From the NCBI GenBank assembly GCA_023419095.1, contig JAEZYN010000045.1:5722-69721 (forward strand): DNA of 64,000 bases, in the 5' to 3' direction. The notes below the pieces were generated by a model, which saw nothing but the letters and a program-made list of their open reading frames with translations, did no database searches and had not been told where the DNA came from. The stretch's first letter is position 1; every line of letters begins with the position of its first letter. The stretch is from Bacteroidota bacterium. GTDB lineage: Bacteria; Bacteroidota; Bacteroidia; Flavobacteriales; Weeksellaceae. Below, piece after piece: positions 18,441-27,398 of the stretch. The position numbers and the translations under genes were made by a program.

Positions 18441-18941
18441 ATGCTAAAAATGAACAATTTAAACCAAACAGCAAAATCGGTCATTGCGCCCATGTTTGTA
18501 CTTTCACTGGTATTGTTTTCCTGTCAGAAATCAGGCACGGAAGAACCAGTGGATCACCCGGACAGCCAAGCCGTCCATACAACTGAGGTGTCCGCCACTG
18601 GAAATAATACCCCGGAGAATGAGCAACGCATACTTTCAACGTCGCTGGCCGGAAAATGGAGAGAAAACACTTACCCGTACCGCACGGCAGAATTTAAAGG
18701 ATCTACTGTAAAATTTGTAGAGGAAGGCACGGAACATGATCCACAATTTGAAAAATATGAGTTGGGAAACCATTGCAAATTTGAAAATAATAATATCAAA
18801 GAGACCCACTCACTACTTTTGATTCTGCCCGAAGCGCGGCGTTGTGAGCAAATTGCCGTTTCAGGCGACACACTTACTTTAAGCGGATATTCCGCGAACA
18901 CAAATGATGAGTATAAAATAACCTACCTGAAGATAAAATGA
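18441..18941 (+). CDS. Hypothetical lipoprotein
   Basis: This 166-residue protein has a basic N-terminus, a hydrophobic stretch (A-P-M-F-V-L-S-L-V-L-F) and a lipobox-like L-F-S-C at about 26-29. It should be lipid-anchored in the periplasm or outer membrane. The mature part begins with a Glu/Ser/Thr/Asn-rich linker. A beta-rich domain with L-A-G-K-W-R-E-N and a cysteine pair follows, broadly like small lipocalin-like lipoproteins. ATGs at 18441 and 18450 are both possible. No function can be assigned. Confidence 0.65.
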   Translation: MLKMNNLNQTAKSVIAPMFVLSLVLFSCQKSGTEEPVDHPDSQAVHTTEVSATGNNTPENEQRILSTSLAGKWRENTYPYRTAEFKGSTVKFVEEGTEHDPQFEKYELGNHCKFENNNIKETHSLLLILPEARRCEQIAVSGDTLTLSGYSANTNDEYKITYLKIK

Positions 18942-19164
18942 CAGAGCGACTTTTAAATTTACAGCACGCTTACGCACACTTCGGCTGTTGCCGGACTTTC
19001 TGAATCATGGTCATTTCAACTCAAGTAAGAACTCCAGGTACATTTCTTTTTATTCAGCGTAATCATTAGCTTTTTTTTGAAACTGTATCATCCGTTTTTG
19101 CTCTCCTGTGCAGCCGGACGTTTGTAAAATTAATTTTATAATTTGCGGCTGCAAAAAAACACCT

Positions 19165-20367
19165 ATGGTAAAAGTGATCAATCTGCAGGCATTTATTAAT
19201 TTCGTTCAGTCCAGCAAGTTTGGCGGCGTGCTGCTTCTCGCGTGCGTGCTGCTGTCGCTCACCGTAGCCAATATGGGGGCTGCCGGCACTGTGGAAGCAC
19301 TGTTGGCGACGGAGTTTGGATATGAAAACAGCTGGCTTCACCTGAACTACAGTGCAGCCATGTGGATCAATGACGGTCTGATGGCCGTTTTTTTCCTCCT
19401 GGTAGGCCTCGAAATAAAACGTGAACTGGTGGAAGGCGAATTGTCGTCTCCAAGAAAAGCGGCTCTGCCGGTGTTATGTGCCGTTGGCGGAGCAATAGTT
19501 CCCGCAGTGCTGTATCTGAGTTTTAATGCAGGACTACCTGCACAGAACGGCTGGGGCATCCCGATGGCTACCGACATTGCATTTGCACTTGCAATTATTT
19601 CTCTGCTCGACGGGCGCGTACCGCTGAGTTTAAAAATTTTTCTCGCAGCAATTGCCATTGCCGATGACCTGATAGCGATACTTGTGATCGCGATTTTTTA
19701 TTCTTCGGGTATTCAGCTGACGTATCTGTTGTATGCAGCTGCGGCACTGGCGGTATTGGTAGTGATGAACCGTATGGACATTAAAAATCAGTGGCTCTAT
19801 CTTTTGCCGGGGGTCTTCGTTTGGTATTTCATTCATCATTCCGGTATACATGCTACAATAGCCGGGGTGCTGGTGGCCATGACTCTGCCTACGAACAGTA
19901 CAGATGCGCCTTCACCCCTTGAAAAACTTGAACACGCACTCGTAAAACCGGTTAATTTTTTGATTATCCCTCTTTTTGCATTTGCAAACACCAATATCAG
20001 GCTGGAACCGGAAATGATTCAGGGTCTCACAGCACCTTTGGGGCTGGGTATTATGACAGGCCTGTTGATCGGTAAACCGGCAGGCATCCTTATCTCTACA
20101 TTCATCCTCACCAAACTGAAGGTAGCCGATTTACCAGAGGGAAGTAACTGGCTTCATATTCTGGGTGTTGGGCTCCTTGCAGGGATCGGTTTCACGATGT
20201 CTATATTCATTTCCATTCTCTCTTTTTCCGACCCTTTACTGGTATCGGAAGCAAAATTATCGGTGCTTATCAGCTCATGCGTTGCCGGAGCAACCGGCTA
20301 CATTATTTTATCGGCAGTGGGAAACAACGAAAATTCCGGGGCATTACCTGAACAAGAACCGGCGTAG
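19165..20367 (+). CDS. nhaA: Na+/H+ antiporter NhaA
   Basis: This inner-membrane antiporter has about 400 residues from the ATG at 19165. That start is chosen over an in-frame GTG 57 bases upstream because M-V-K-V-I-N-L-Q-A-F begins the usual N-terminal helix. Family markers are visible: N-D-G-L-M-A-V-F-F-L-L-V-G-L-E-I-K-R-E-L, G-W-G-I-P-M-A-T-D-I-A-F-A, and I-A-D-D-L-I-A-I-L with the aspartate pair that binds Na+ in NhaA. G-I-G-F-T-M-S-I-F-I lies near the end. It exchanges H+ for Na+ or Li+ for pH and salt homeostasis and is followed closely by K+ uptake genes. Confidence 0.95.
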   Translation: MVKVINLQAFINFVQSSKFGGVLLLACVLLSLTVANMGAAGTVEALLATEFGYENSWLHLNYSAAMWINDGLMAVFFLLVGLEIKRELVEGELSSPRKAALPVLCAVGGAIVPAVLYLSFNAGLPAQNGWGIPMATDIAFALAIISLLDGRVPLSLKIFLAAIAIADDLIAILVIAIFYSSGIQLTYLLYAAAALAVLVVMNRMDIKNQWLYLLPGVFVWYFIHHSGIHATIAGVLVAMTLPTNSTDAPSPLEKLEHALVKPVNFLIIPLFAFANTNIRLEPEMIQGLTAPLGLGIMTGLLIGKPAGILISTFILTKLKVADLPEGSNWLHILGVGLLAGIGFTMSIFISILSFSDPLLVSEAKLSVLISSCVAGATGYIILSAVGNNENSGALPEQEPA

Positions 20368-20379
20368 CAATTGCAGGTG

Positions 20380-22110
20380 ATGAAAAAAATATTCATGAGC
20401 CAATGGCTCAAAGCACTGCTCTCGGTCGCGTATCTGCTCGCGATCATTGTGCTTACGGCCATGTTGGGATTCGGGTTTCCGAACACCTATAAACTGTATG
20501 TGAATCTTTTTTTCATCCTCATTCTGTGCCTGGGAATCGTTCGCACCCTGTCAGCACTTATTTATAAATCTAAAAAGCCTGAAAGAAGAATTATTATATT
20601 TGATTTATTAAGTATAATGGTAGTATTGTGGTGTATTTTCTTACAGCTTACCCAATACAGTTTATATGAGGTGAGCCGGTACCTGCAGCTGGCAATCGTA
20701 ATCAAATTAGTGCGCGAAATTGCAGTTCCGCAGTTTAATATCCGGAATTCTGTAATATCACCGCCGCAACTCTTTATCACAAGTTTTGTGAGCCTTATCC
20801 TTGCAGGTGCAGGTCTGCTGATGCTTCCGAATGCCACCGTGGTGCCCCTTTCATTTTTAGACGCTCTCTTCACTTCTACAAGTGCTGTGTGCGTAACAGG
20901 ACTTACAGTAGTGGATACCGCCTCTGCATTCACCCCTTTCGGACAGGCATTACTTTTGGTGCTGATCCAGGCCGGAGGCTTAGGTATCCTTACCTTCGCC
21001 GGGTACATTGCTTATTTTTTCAAAGGTAATTCATCCTATGAAAGTCAGATCGCGTTGGGCACTATCGCAAATAATGACTCGTTCAGTGAAGTTTTTGAAT
21101 TTGTGAAAAGAATTATACTGCTTACTTTCAGTATTGAGTTTATAGGCGCTGTTCTGATTTTCTTCTCTCTTGAGGACGCAGAATTCAGTGCAGATCATAT
21201 CTTCTTCAGCATCTTCCATTCCGTCTCCGCTTTCTGTAACGCAGGGTTTTCCACAGTGCCGCACGGGATGATGAACAGTCAGCTCGTATTTAATTATTCA
21301 CTTCAGACGGTTCTTGTTATTCTTATCTTTCTTGGTGGTATCGGCTTTCCTATCCTCATCAACCTTTTAAAGTATATCGCGTACCTGCTCAGGCGACTTT
21401 TCCTGCAATTTGTGCATAAAATTCCTAACCGCCGAAGCTGGGTTTTTACATTAAGTTCTAAGGTGAATCTGGTGACCACATTAATCATCTTAGGTGTTTC
21501 CTCACTCATTCTCTTTTTTCAGGAATACTATTATACCCTGAGCCCGCATCAGGGCGCCGGAAAGGTAATTTCTGCTGTATTTCTCGCTATGACGCCGAGA
21601 ACCGCAGGGTTTAATCATATTGATTTTACCCAACTGCATTTTTCCTCGACACTGCTTATCATGCTGCTGATGTGGATCGGGGCATCACCGGCAGGAACCG
21701 GCGGTGGGATAAAGACCAGCACGTTTGCGATCGCTGTGATCAATTTTCTGAATATTGCGCGGGGAAAAGACCGGATAGAACTATATAAAAGAGAAATAAG
21801 TCCCTTAAATCTGCAAAAGGCATTCGCAGTGATCACGCTTTCCTTTCTGGTAATAGGAACCGGAGTTTTTCTGATGACGAAATTTGACAGCGATCTGCAT
21901 CTGATTGATATTGCCTTCGAAGCCTTTTCCGCCTATTCAACCGTCGGGCTCTCACGCAACATCACACCATTGCTTTCCGACGAAAGCAAGGGGGTAGTGA
22001 TTGTGATGATGTTCATAGGCAGAGTTTCAATGATAACGGTGCTGATGGCCTTCTTTAAGAAATCAACATCCAGCACATACAGATACCCTACAGATGATGT
22101 ATTAATATAA
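20380..22110 (+). CDS. TrkH family potassium uptake protein
   Basis: This membrane protein has about 576 residues. Four filter repeats of the Trk/Ktr/HKT superfamily are visible: S-A-V-C-V-T-G-L-T, S-A-F-C-N-A-G-F-S, T-P-R-T-A-G-F-N and S-A-Y-S-T-V-G-L-S. A long N-terminal extension of about 100 hydrophobic residues precedes the core, as in Bacteroidota homologues. TTG 20371, GTG 20377 and ATG 20380 are all in frame, and ATG is chosen. It would import K+ together with the RCK subunit encoded 12 bases downstream. Confidence 0.92.
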   Translation: MKKIFMSQWLKALLSVAYLLAIIVLTAMLGFGFPNTYKLYVNLFFILILCLGIVRTLSALIYKSKKPERRIIIFDLLSIMVVLWCIFLQLTQYSLYEVSRYLQLAIVIKLVREIAVPQFNIRNSVISPPQLFITSFVSLILAGAGLLMLPNATVVPLSFLDALFTSTSAVCVTGLTVVDTASAFTPFGQALLLVLIQAGGLGILTFAGYIAYFFKGNSSYESQIALGTIANNDSFSEVFEFVKRIILLTFSIEFIGAVLIFFSLEDAEFSADHIFFSIFHSVSAFCNAGFSTVPHGMMNSQLVFNYSLQTVLVILIFLGGIGFPILINLLKYIAYLLRRLFLQFVHKIPNRRSWVFTLSSKVNLVTTLIILGVSSLILFFQEYYYTLSPHQGAGKVISAVFLAMTPRTAGFNHIDFTQLHFSSTLLIMLLMWIGASPAGTGGGIKTSTFAIAVINFLNIARGKDRIELYKREISPLNLQKAFAVITLSFLVIGTGVFLMTKFDSDLHLIDIAFEAFSAYSTVGLSRNITPLLSDESKGVVIVMMFIGRVSMITVLMAFFKKSTSSTYRYPTDDVLI

Positions 22111-22122
22111 AACCAGTGGCAA

Positions 22123-22818
22123 ATGAAAATAATTATAATCGGACTCGGAAACTTTGGTGAGGCATTAGGCAGAAAGATGGCTAAACTGGGCCATGAAATC
22201 ATAGGCGTTGATATTCATATGGCCAAGGTGGAAGCTTTAAAAGACACCCTTTCATACACCTTATGCATGGATGCTACCGATGAGCTGGCAATAAGTAAGC
22301 TTCCTCTGGCAAATACCGACATTGTTATCGTCAGTATTGGTGAACATGAGGGTGCTAACATTATGGCCACTGCTCTTTTTAAGAACAAAAACGTCAAAAG
22401 ACTGATCAGCCGTTCCATAAATCCTTTGCACGAAAATGTGCTTCAGGCCATCGGCATTACCGAAATTATCCGTCCCGAGGCAGAATCGGCCGAGCGATGG
22501 ACTAAAAAGCTGAATGTGAACGGGGTAATCGATTCATTTGAACTCAATAAAAAATACAGTATCATAGAGGTTACTACGCCGGACATCCTTGTAGGCCGCA
22601 GTTTCGGGGAAATAGAATTTAAAAAAAATTTTAATATCCTGGTGATGACAATTATTCAGCAGAAGGAAGAAGCCAGTTTCTTAGGTCGGCACAAAATAGT
22701 TCCGGAAGTCAAGGGTTTCCCTTCCACCCATATGGTGATAGAAAAAAATGATGTTCTTGTCATCTATGGTGCCAATGAAGATATATACAGATTCCTGAAG
22801 AAATTCTCGATCGATTGA
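22123..22818 (+). CDS. TrkA/KtrA-like RCK potassium uptake regulator
   Basis: This 231-residue cytosolic protein has a TrkA-N domain starting I-I-I-I-G-L-G-N-F-G-E-A-L-G-R, the dinucleotide-binding G-x-G-x-x-G loop. V-D-I-H is at the end of the second strand and C-M-D-A-T-D follows. A TrkA-C domain occupies about 140-231. It should gate the TrkH-type pore encoded just upstream in response to NAD(H) or nucleotides. A single N+C unit of this length fits KtrA rather than the duplicated E. coli TrkA. Confidence 0.92.
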   Translation: MKIIIIGLGNFGEALGRKMAKLGHEIIGVDIHMAKVEALKDTLSYTLCMDATDELAISKLPLANTDIVIVSIGEHEGANIMATALFKNKNVKRLISRSINPLHENVLQAIGITEIIRPEAESAERWTKKLNVNGVIDSFELNKKYSIIEVTTPDILVGRSFGEIEFKKNFNILVMTIIQQKEEASFLGRHKIVPEVKGFPSTHMVIEKNDVLVIYGANEDIYRFLKKFSID

Positions 22819-22945
22819 ATTTATTGGCAATGCTGATATTGTTGATGAATTAATTACTTTGCAGGAAAAAAAGCCAGTGAAAATTGGAGGCAGTGTCCCT
22901 ATTTACGACTAAAATGAGTTATCAATTTTTAAGTTCCCTACAACC

Positions 22946-24268
22946 ATGAGTACTTTCCTGAACCGTTTATTTAACCTGCAGAAAGGTGAGGACGACAAGC
23001 AAAAAACTTTGGAGAACGTTCGGGTAAACATTTCCTTTTCCGGTGCGAACCTCTGGATACTTGTCTGCGCAATCATCATCGCGTCCATAGGGCTGAATGT
23101 AAATTCCACGGCCGTTATTATTGGCGCCATGTTGATTTCACCTTTAATGGGACCCATCGTGGGCGCTGGTTTTGCCCTGGGCATGTTCGATTTTCCGCTG
23201 CTGAAACGCTCCCTTAAAAATCTCCTCATTGCCACGCTGGCCGGTCTTCTGGTCTCGACCCTGTATTTTTTCCTGAGCCCTTTTAAGGATCCTCAATCCG
23301 AAATACTGTCGCGGATTTCTCCTAATATTTATGATGTGATGATCGCCTTTTCGGGTGGGTTGGTAGGCGTTATTGCAATAACCCGCGTACAAAAAGGCAA
23401 CCCAATACCCGGTGTAGCCATCGCAACTGCATTGATGCCTCCGCTGTGCACAGCAGGATTCGGTCTGGCCACAGGAAACTTCAGATTTTTCTTTGGTGCT
23501 ATGTTTCTTTATACCATTAACTGCGTATTTATCGGCATCGCAACATTTGCAATTGTAAAATTCCTTAAATATCCTGCGGCTAAATTTGTAGACAGGAAAC
23601 AGGAAAAAAGGGTGCAGCATATCGTATACCTCATTACAGTACTCATCTTGCTTCCCAGCATCTACTTTGCCTTCTCACTTTATCGTGAACAGAATTTCAA
23701 ACAGCTTTCCGAACAGTTTATTAATGATGAATTTGTATCCAAAGGGGCTATTCTGGTTTATAAGAAAACAGATTATAATTCGAAGCCTAAGATTATCGAA
23801 GTAGCCTTTCTGCAAAAGAATTACAACCAGAAAGAAGTGCAGCAAATCAGCAGGAAACTACCTTCATTCGGGCTTCCGGACACGAAGCTTGTGATCAAAG
23901 AAAATTCAGCCGCCAACTTTAAAAAACTGCGTGATGACATCCTGAATGAGGTAGGAAAAACCGGCAGTTTACCCACCGTAAAAGAACAGGCCGGTGCCGC
24001 ATTAGAACTGCAGATTGCAGAAAACAGTCTGCAAAGCCGTCAATTATTTACAGAAGTATCTGCTATAATGCCCGGTGTGGTTTCTCTGGGAATTTCCGAT
24101 CAGCACGTTGCAATTAAAGATACAGTCACGCTCAACAAAACTGTTATCATTGGGACGCAGGACACCATGGAGAAGGACAGTCAGGATATTTTAGTAAAGT
24201 GGCTTCAGGCTAGGCTGAATAGTGAGAGAATCACCGTGCTGTTCACTGAAAATGCTTCTGTTGAGTGA
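22946..24268 (+). CDS. DUF389 family membrane protein
   Basis: This 440-residue protein carries the DUF389 core at about 30-215. S-I-G-L-N-V-N-S-T-A-V-I-I-G-A-M-L-I-S-P is followed by L-M-G-P-I-V-G-A-G, G-V-I-A-I-T-R and A-T-A-L-M-P-P-L-C-T-A-G-F-G. It has five or six membrane helices, then a soluble C-terminal region of about 200 residues with mixed helix and strand. The biochemical role of DUF389 is not established. Some members have been suggested to be transporters or channels. Its position after K+ uptake genes fits ion or stress homeostasis, which is inference. Confidence 0.85.
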   Translation: MSTFLNRLFNLQKGEDDKQKTLENVRVNISFSGANLWILVCAIIIASIGLNVNSTAVIIGAMLISPLMGPIVGAGFALGMFDFPLLKRSLKNLLIATLAGLLVSTLYFFLSPFKDPQSEILSRISPNIYDVMIAFSGGLVGVIAITRVQKGNPIPGVAIATALMPPLCTAGFGLATGNFRFFFGAMFLYTINCVFIGIATFAIVKFLKYPAAKFVDRKQEKRVQHIVYLITVLILLPSIYFAFSLYREQNFKQLSEQFINDEFVSKGAILVYKKTDYNSKPKIIEVAFLQKNYNQKEVQQISRKLPSFGLPDTKLVIKENSAANFKKLRDDILNEVGKTGSLPTVKEQAGAALELQIAENSLQSRQLFTEVSAIMPGVVSLGISDQHVAIKDTVTLNKTVIIGTQDTMEKDSQDILVKWLQARLNSERITVLFTENASVE

Positions 24269-24317
24269 TAAAGGTATGTCATGCCCGCCAACAGTGTAGT
24301 TTGTAGTAAACAATTTG

Positions 24318-24801
24318 CTTCGCGTTATCACATTCTCAAATTATCACATCCTCAGATTACCTCATTCTGCAATTCCCCCTGTCATCCCGACGGAGGATGG
24401 ATCTCTTCTACACATTTCCACATTCTCACATTACCACATTTTCAAATTCTCAAATCAGCGCATTCTCAAATTTTCAAATTCGTCACCGGCCGCCTGTCAT
24501 CCCGACGTCAGGAGGGATCTCTTCTGCACATTTCCACATTCTCAAATTACCACATTTTCAAATTCTTAAATTACCACATTCTCAAATTCTCAAATCGATT
24601 ATAGCCGCCTTTCATCCCGACGCAGGAGGGATCTCTTCTGCGCAGCAAAAACTCACATTCTCGCATTCTCAAATTCTCAAATTCGTCACCTGCCGCCTGT
24701 CATCCCGACGTCAGGAGGGATCTCTTCTGCGCAGCAAAAGCTCGCATTCTCAAATTCTCAAATCCATTATAGCCGCCTTTCATCCCGACGACCGAGATCT
24801 C
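24318..24801 (+). repeat. Cluster of five REP-like units with low-complexity spacers
   Basis: Five units begin at about 24381, 24497, 24612, 24700 and 24780. Each starts TCATCCCGACG and most run into GGAGGGATCTCTTCTGC, with GCAGCAAAA in two copies. The spacers repeat variants of CATTCTCAAATT and TACCACATTTTCAAATTC. The last unit breaks off after TCATCCCGACGACCGAGATC and joins a short coding-like remnant. Open frames crossing this block translate to repetitive H-F-Q-I-L-K strings and are artefacts. It fills most of the gap between the DUF389 gene and 24.8 kb. Confidence 0.8.
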
Positions 24802-24875
24802 TGGCTACCTTGCTGTGGCGGGTGCGGTAGCCGGCGCACTGAGCCAGACCGCGGTGAAAGATGCCGGCCGGCCAT

Positions 24876-25062
24876 GATGTATTTTGATACTTCCCAGCGC
24901 ATCGGCGCCCTCGGTGGCATGGCCCTGGTGCTCATCATGCAGCCCGGGACCGGCGAAATATTGAAGACCACTATCCTGGCGGCGGTAGGCGGAGTGACCA
25001 GTTACCTCGTTACCCTGCTGATCAAATTCCTGCTGATCCGTATCAGACGGAAATTTAAATGA
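24876..25062 (+). CDS. Small hydrophobic protein (possible holin-like remnant)
   Basis: This 61-residue frame starts M-M-Y-F-D-T-S-Q-R. It has two hydrophobic stretches (G-G-M-A-L-V-L-I and A-A-V-G-G-V-T-S-Y-L-V-T-L-L-I) and a basic end R-I-R-R-K-F-K. A good terminator follows. Directly upstream, in another frame, about 25 residues (E-I-S-G-Y-L-A-V-A-G-A-V-A-G) end in a TGA that overlaps this ATG, like the tail of a neighbouring gene. That upstream gene's 5' part is replaced by repeats. The pair looks like a leftover of a larger operon. I cannot name a function. Confidence 0.45.
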
Positions 25063-25077
25063 AACATTTTACGGACT

Positions 25078-25101
25078 GCCTCCCTTCGGGGAGGCTTTTT
25101 T
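25078..25101 (+). terminator. Rho-independent terminator
   Basis: GCCTCCC, a TTCG tetraloop and GGGAGGC are followed by six T. This is a textbook strong terminator 16 bases after the small hydrophobic frame, which supports that frame having been transcribed. Confidence 0.9.
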
Positions 25102-25561
25102 ATTCTTTTTCTGGAAGTCGGTCAATGAATTATTGTGTAAGACCTCGAAGAACTGCAAACTGACTCCTGTCATTGCCTGAGCGCGTTTACAAGAAAGCAG
25201 TCCTGCGCGAACCCCATTCAACATGTCGCCTGTTACCAAACCGATAGCGGCCTGGCAACAACGTGTTGCTGCCGTTTTTACGATGCGGCAGCATCTGCCG
25301 TGATGTAGTCACCTGCGGAAATGAGGGAAAACTGTATAATTCAGCGTTTTTAATCTTTCGGCTGCAGAACGGTACATCCGTGCATTGGAATGACTGTTTG
25401 AACCCGTCTGTTTCGACATTTCCTATGGCTAATACACGGTGTGGTAAAGCGTCGTATCCGGAAGTGGGAGCGGGAAAGTTTGAAGTCTTGTAACGTCTTT
25501 AGCACAGTTCTTGCGCTGACCGCTGTGAACAACAACCAGGAACAATAAATACAGATCTAAA
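25102..25561. other. Gene-free stretch
   Basis: No convincing coding frame, RNA gene or full repeat unit is visible in these 460 bases. A short imperfect dyad (AACAACGTGTTGCTGCC) lies near 25257-25273. Open frames here have no family features and unlike composition. Confidence 0.5.
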
Positions 25562-25984
25562 ATGAACAGGAACTTACTTTTATTACTCGTGATTTTATCG
25601 CTTGCCGTCTCATGTACTGCCGGTACGGCGGCCAAGAATGACAGCCTGTATGCTGACACCTGGGAACTCGAATACATTACAGGACCCAGGATTACTTTCG
25701 CCGGTTTATTTCCCGACCGGAAACCCGTCGTACGTTTTTCGAAGGACCCGAACATCGTCACCGGAAACAGCGGCTGCAACGGTTACAGCACCCAATACAC
25801 GATGGACGGTAAACAACTTTCATTTGCCGAACCTGACCTCTCTACCATGATGTACTGCGGCGATGGCGAAAACGTATTCCGCAAAACCATGCGTCAGGTC
25901 GACAGTTACAGGATGACGGACGGGAAACTGGAACTTTTAATGGGTGACACCGTCATGATGAGATTTAAGCCCACTGTGAAATAA
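25562..25984 (+). CDS. META domain lipoprotein
   Basis: This 140-residue protein has a signal peptide with lipobox L-A-V-S-C at about 14-18. A META/HslJ-type domain follows: W-E-L-E-Y-I-T-G at about 36-43, the G-N-S-G-C-N-G-Y-S-T motif near 70, L-S-T-M-M-Y-C-G-D, and a closing L-L-M-G-D-T-V-M-M-R-F. It should be anchored to a membrane facing the periplasm. HslJ-type proteins are linked to heat or novobiocin stress and envelope maintenance, with no known enzymatic activity. It is a single-gene unit. Confidence 0.85.
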   Translation: MNRNLLLLLVILSLAVSCTAGTAAKNDSLYADTWELEYITGPRITFAGLFPDRKPVVRFSKDPNIVTGNSGCNGYSTQYTMDGKQLSFAEPDLSTMMYCGDGENVFRKTMRQVDSYRMTDGKLELLMGDTVMMRFKPTVK

Positions 25985-26118
25985 TTAAGCGTATCCAATT
26001 CAGATAAAGCCGGCTCATTCGACATGATACGGCTTTATATATTATACAGGGATTGAGTCATAATGAACGCCATTCCTTTTAAACTCTATGTCTTTGGCAC
26101 AGACAAATTACCTGTTAA

Positions 26119-27330
26119 TCACCTACCCTTCGCCTTTACTTTCCTGCCGTACCACACGAGGAAACCCGTCACCGGAAGTGAAGCACAGGCCAGGCTGCCG
26201 ATAAATGCCAGAATCTTACCCCAGATACCGAGGATTGAACCTACATGGATATCATAATTGGCAGCGATATACTTCTGTCCGAAATCCTTTGACTGATGCG
26301 GCCGGTTCTGCAGCATTTCTCCTGAATTTTCATCGAAAATAATCTGGTGATTGATGTGGTAGGAATAGTCGAGCTGTTTTACAAAAACCTCGTAGTTTGG
26401 GTGTTCGTGATCATCGATGTGCGGATGCCCAAAATCAAGACTGTAAGCCGATGCAGTAGGATAAAGCGCTTCCACTTTCGCGGCCATCCTGTCCAGCGTT
26501 CCGGCGTTCCGCATTTCTACAGGCGCGGTGGTTTTGATATGCGAATAATCGGGATAAACCGTTTCGCCGCCTGAGAAGATAACATACATGGCCGCCTGTA
26601 TAAAGAAAAATGAATAGAAGAGACCGGTTACCGCCGCGATAAGGGCCAGAAACGACGCGTAAAAACCTACGATGCTGTGCAGGTCGTAATTCCTGCGCCG
26701 CCAGCTCCGTATATTCTTCCACCGGAACCACAGCCTCTGCCTGCGGGCTTTTTGGTTTTTGGGCCACCAAAGGATGATCCCGGTTACAAGCATCAGAAGA
26801 AATATAAATACCGGTATCCCAACGACATACTTCCCCCACTCCGACTTTAACAGAAAACTCCAGTGGATGAACTTTACGATATTGAAGAAACCGTTCTTTT
26901 CGTCCTGTACCGACAGTACTTCTGCTGTAAATGGGTTTACATACGCCGTTTTATAGATCACGAGCTCGTCAAAGTAATTCCACGCTTCAGGATCGTTTTC
27001 ATAGTAATAAAATTTGTATGTCTTTGATTTGTCCAGAGGTATATCCACCCAGTGAAGCGGATAGCTCTCCCCAGTCTGCCCGTTGACTCTTTTCTCCAGC
27101 ACACCAAGTGGCAGGATTTTCTTTGAGGCAATCCCCTGCTCGCCGTGATAGAGGTAGTCCCTGCGCAGGAAATTCTGAACTTCATCTTTAAACACATACA
27201 GCGCGCCGGTGATGCTGACGATGAATACAATAAGACCGATGGCCAGGCCGAACCACAGATGCAGCCTGCCGGCCCAGGTGCGCAGGAACGATTTTTTAGA
27301 GGGCTTGCGGGGTGTGTTTTTTCCTCTCAT
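26119..27330 (-). CDS. PepSY-associated TM (iron-regulated) membrane protein
   Basis: This 403-residue inner-membrane protein has four transmembrane helices, at about 20-42, 150-172, 213-240 and 374-396. The PepSY-TM pattern is clear: L-H-L-W-F-G-L-A-I-G-L-I-V-F near the N-terminus, then F-I-H-W-S-F-L-L, L-H-S-I-V-G-F-Y-A-S-F-L-A-L, and a final G-K-I-L-A-F-I-G-S-L-A. Such proteins (FoxB/PiuB-like) handle ferric siderophores or reduce iron at the inner membrane. It lies 68 bases after the TonB-dependent receptor on the same strand and is probably co-regulated by iron. Confidence 0.88.
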   Translation of the reverse strand: MRGKNTPRKPSKKSFLRTWAGRLHLWFGLAIGLIVFIVSITGALYVFKDEVQNFLRRDYLYHGEQGIASKKILPLGVLEKRVNGQTGESYPLHWVDIPLDKSKTYKFYYYENDPEAWNYFDELVIYKTAYVNPFTAEVLSVQDEKNGFFNIVKFIHWSFLLKSEWGKYVVGIPVFIFLLMLVTGIILWWPKNQKARRQRLWFRWKNIRSWRRRNYDLHSIVGFYASFLALIAAVTGLFYSFFFIQAAMYVIFSGGETVYPDYSHIKTTAPVEMRNAGTLDRMAAKVEALYPTASAYSLDFGHPHIDDHEHPNYEVFVKQLDYSYHINHQIIFDENSGEMLQNRPHQSKDFGQKYIAANYDIHVGSILGIWGKILAFIGSLACASLPVTGFLVWYGRKVKAKGR

Positions 27331-27398
27331 GTTAATTATTAAGTCCGGAAGTAAGGCGGCATGCCGCCGGTCTCCGGATAGGTAAGGGGATTGTATTT

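Noticed and set aside
24318..24801. CRISPR array
   Set aside because: Units are regularly spaced, but the spacers are low-complexity repeats of each other and no cas genes are visible.
24397..24875. Open frames encoding repeated H-F-Q-I-L-K-like strings
   Set aside because: They arise from the low-complexity repeats, occur in several frames at once and have no start-site or family support.
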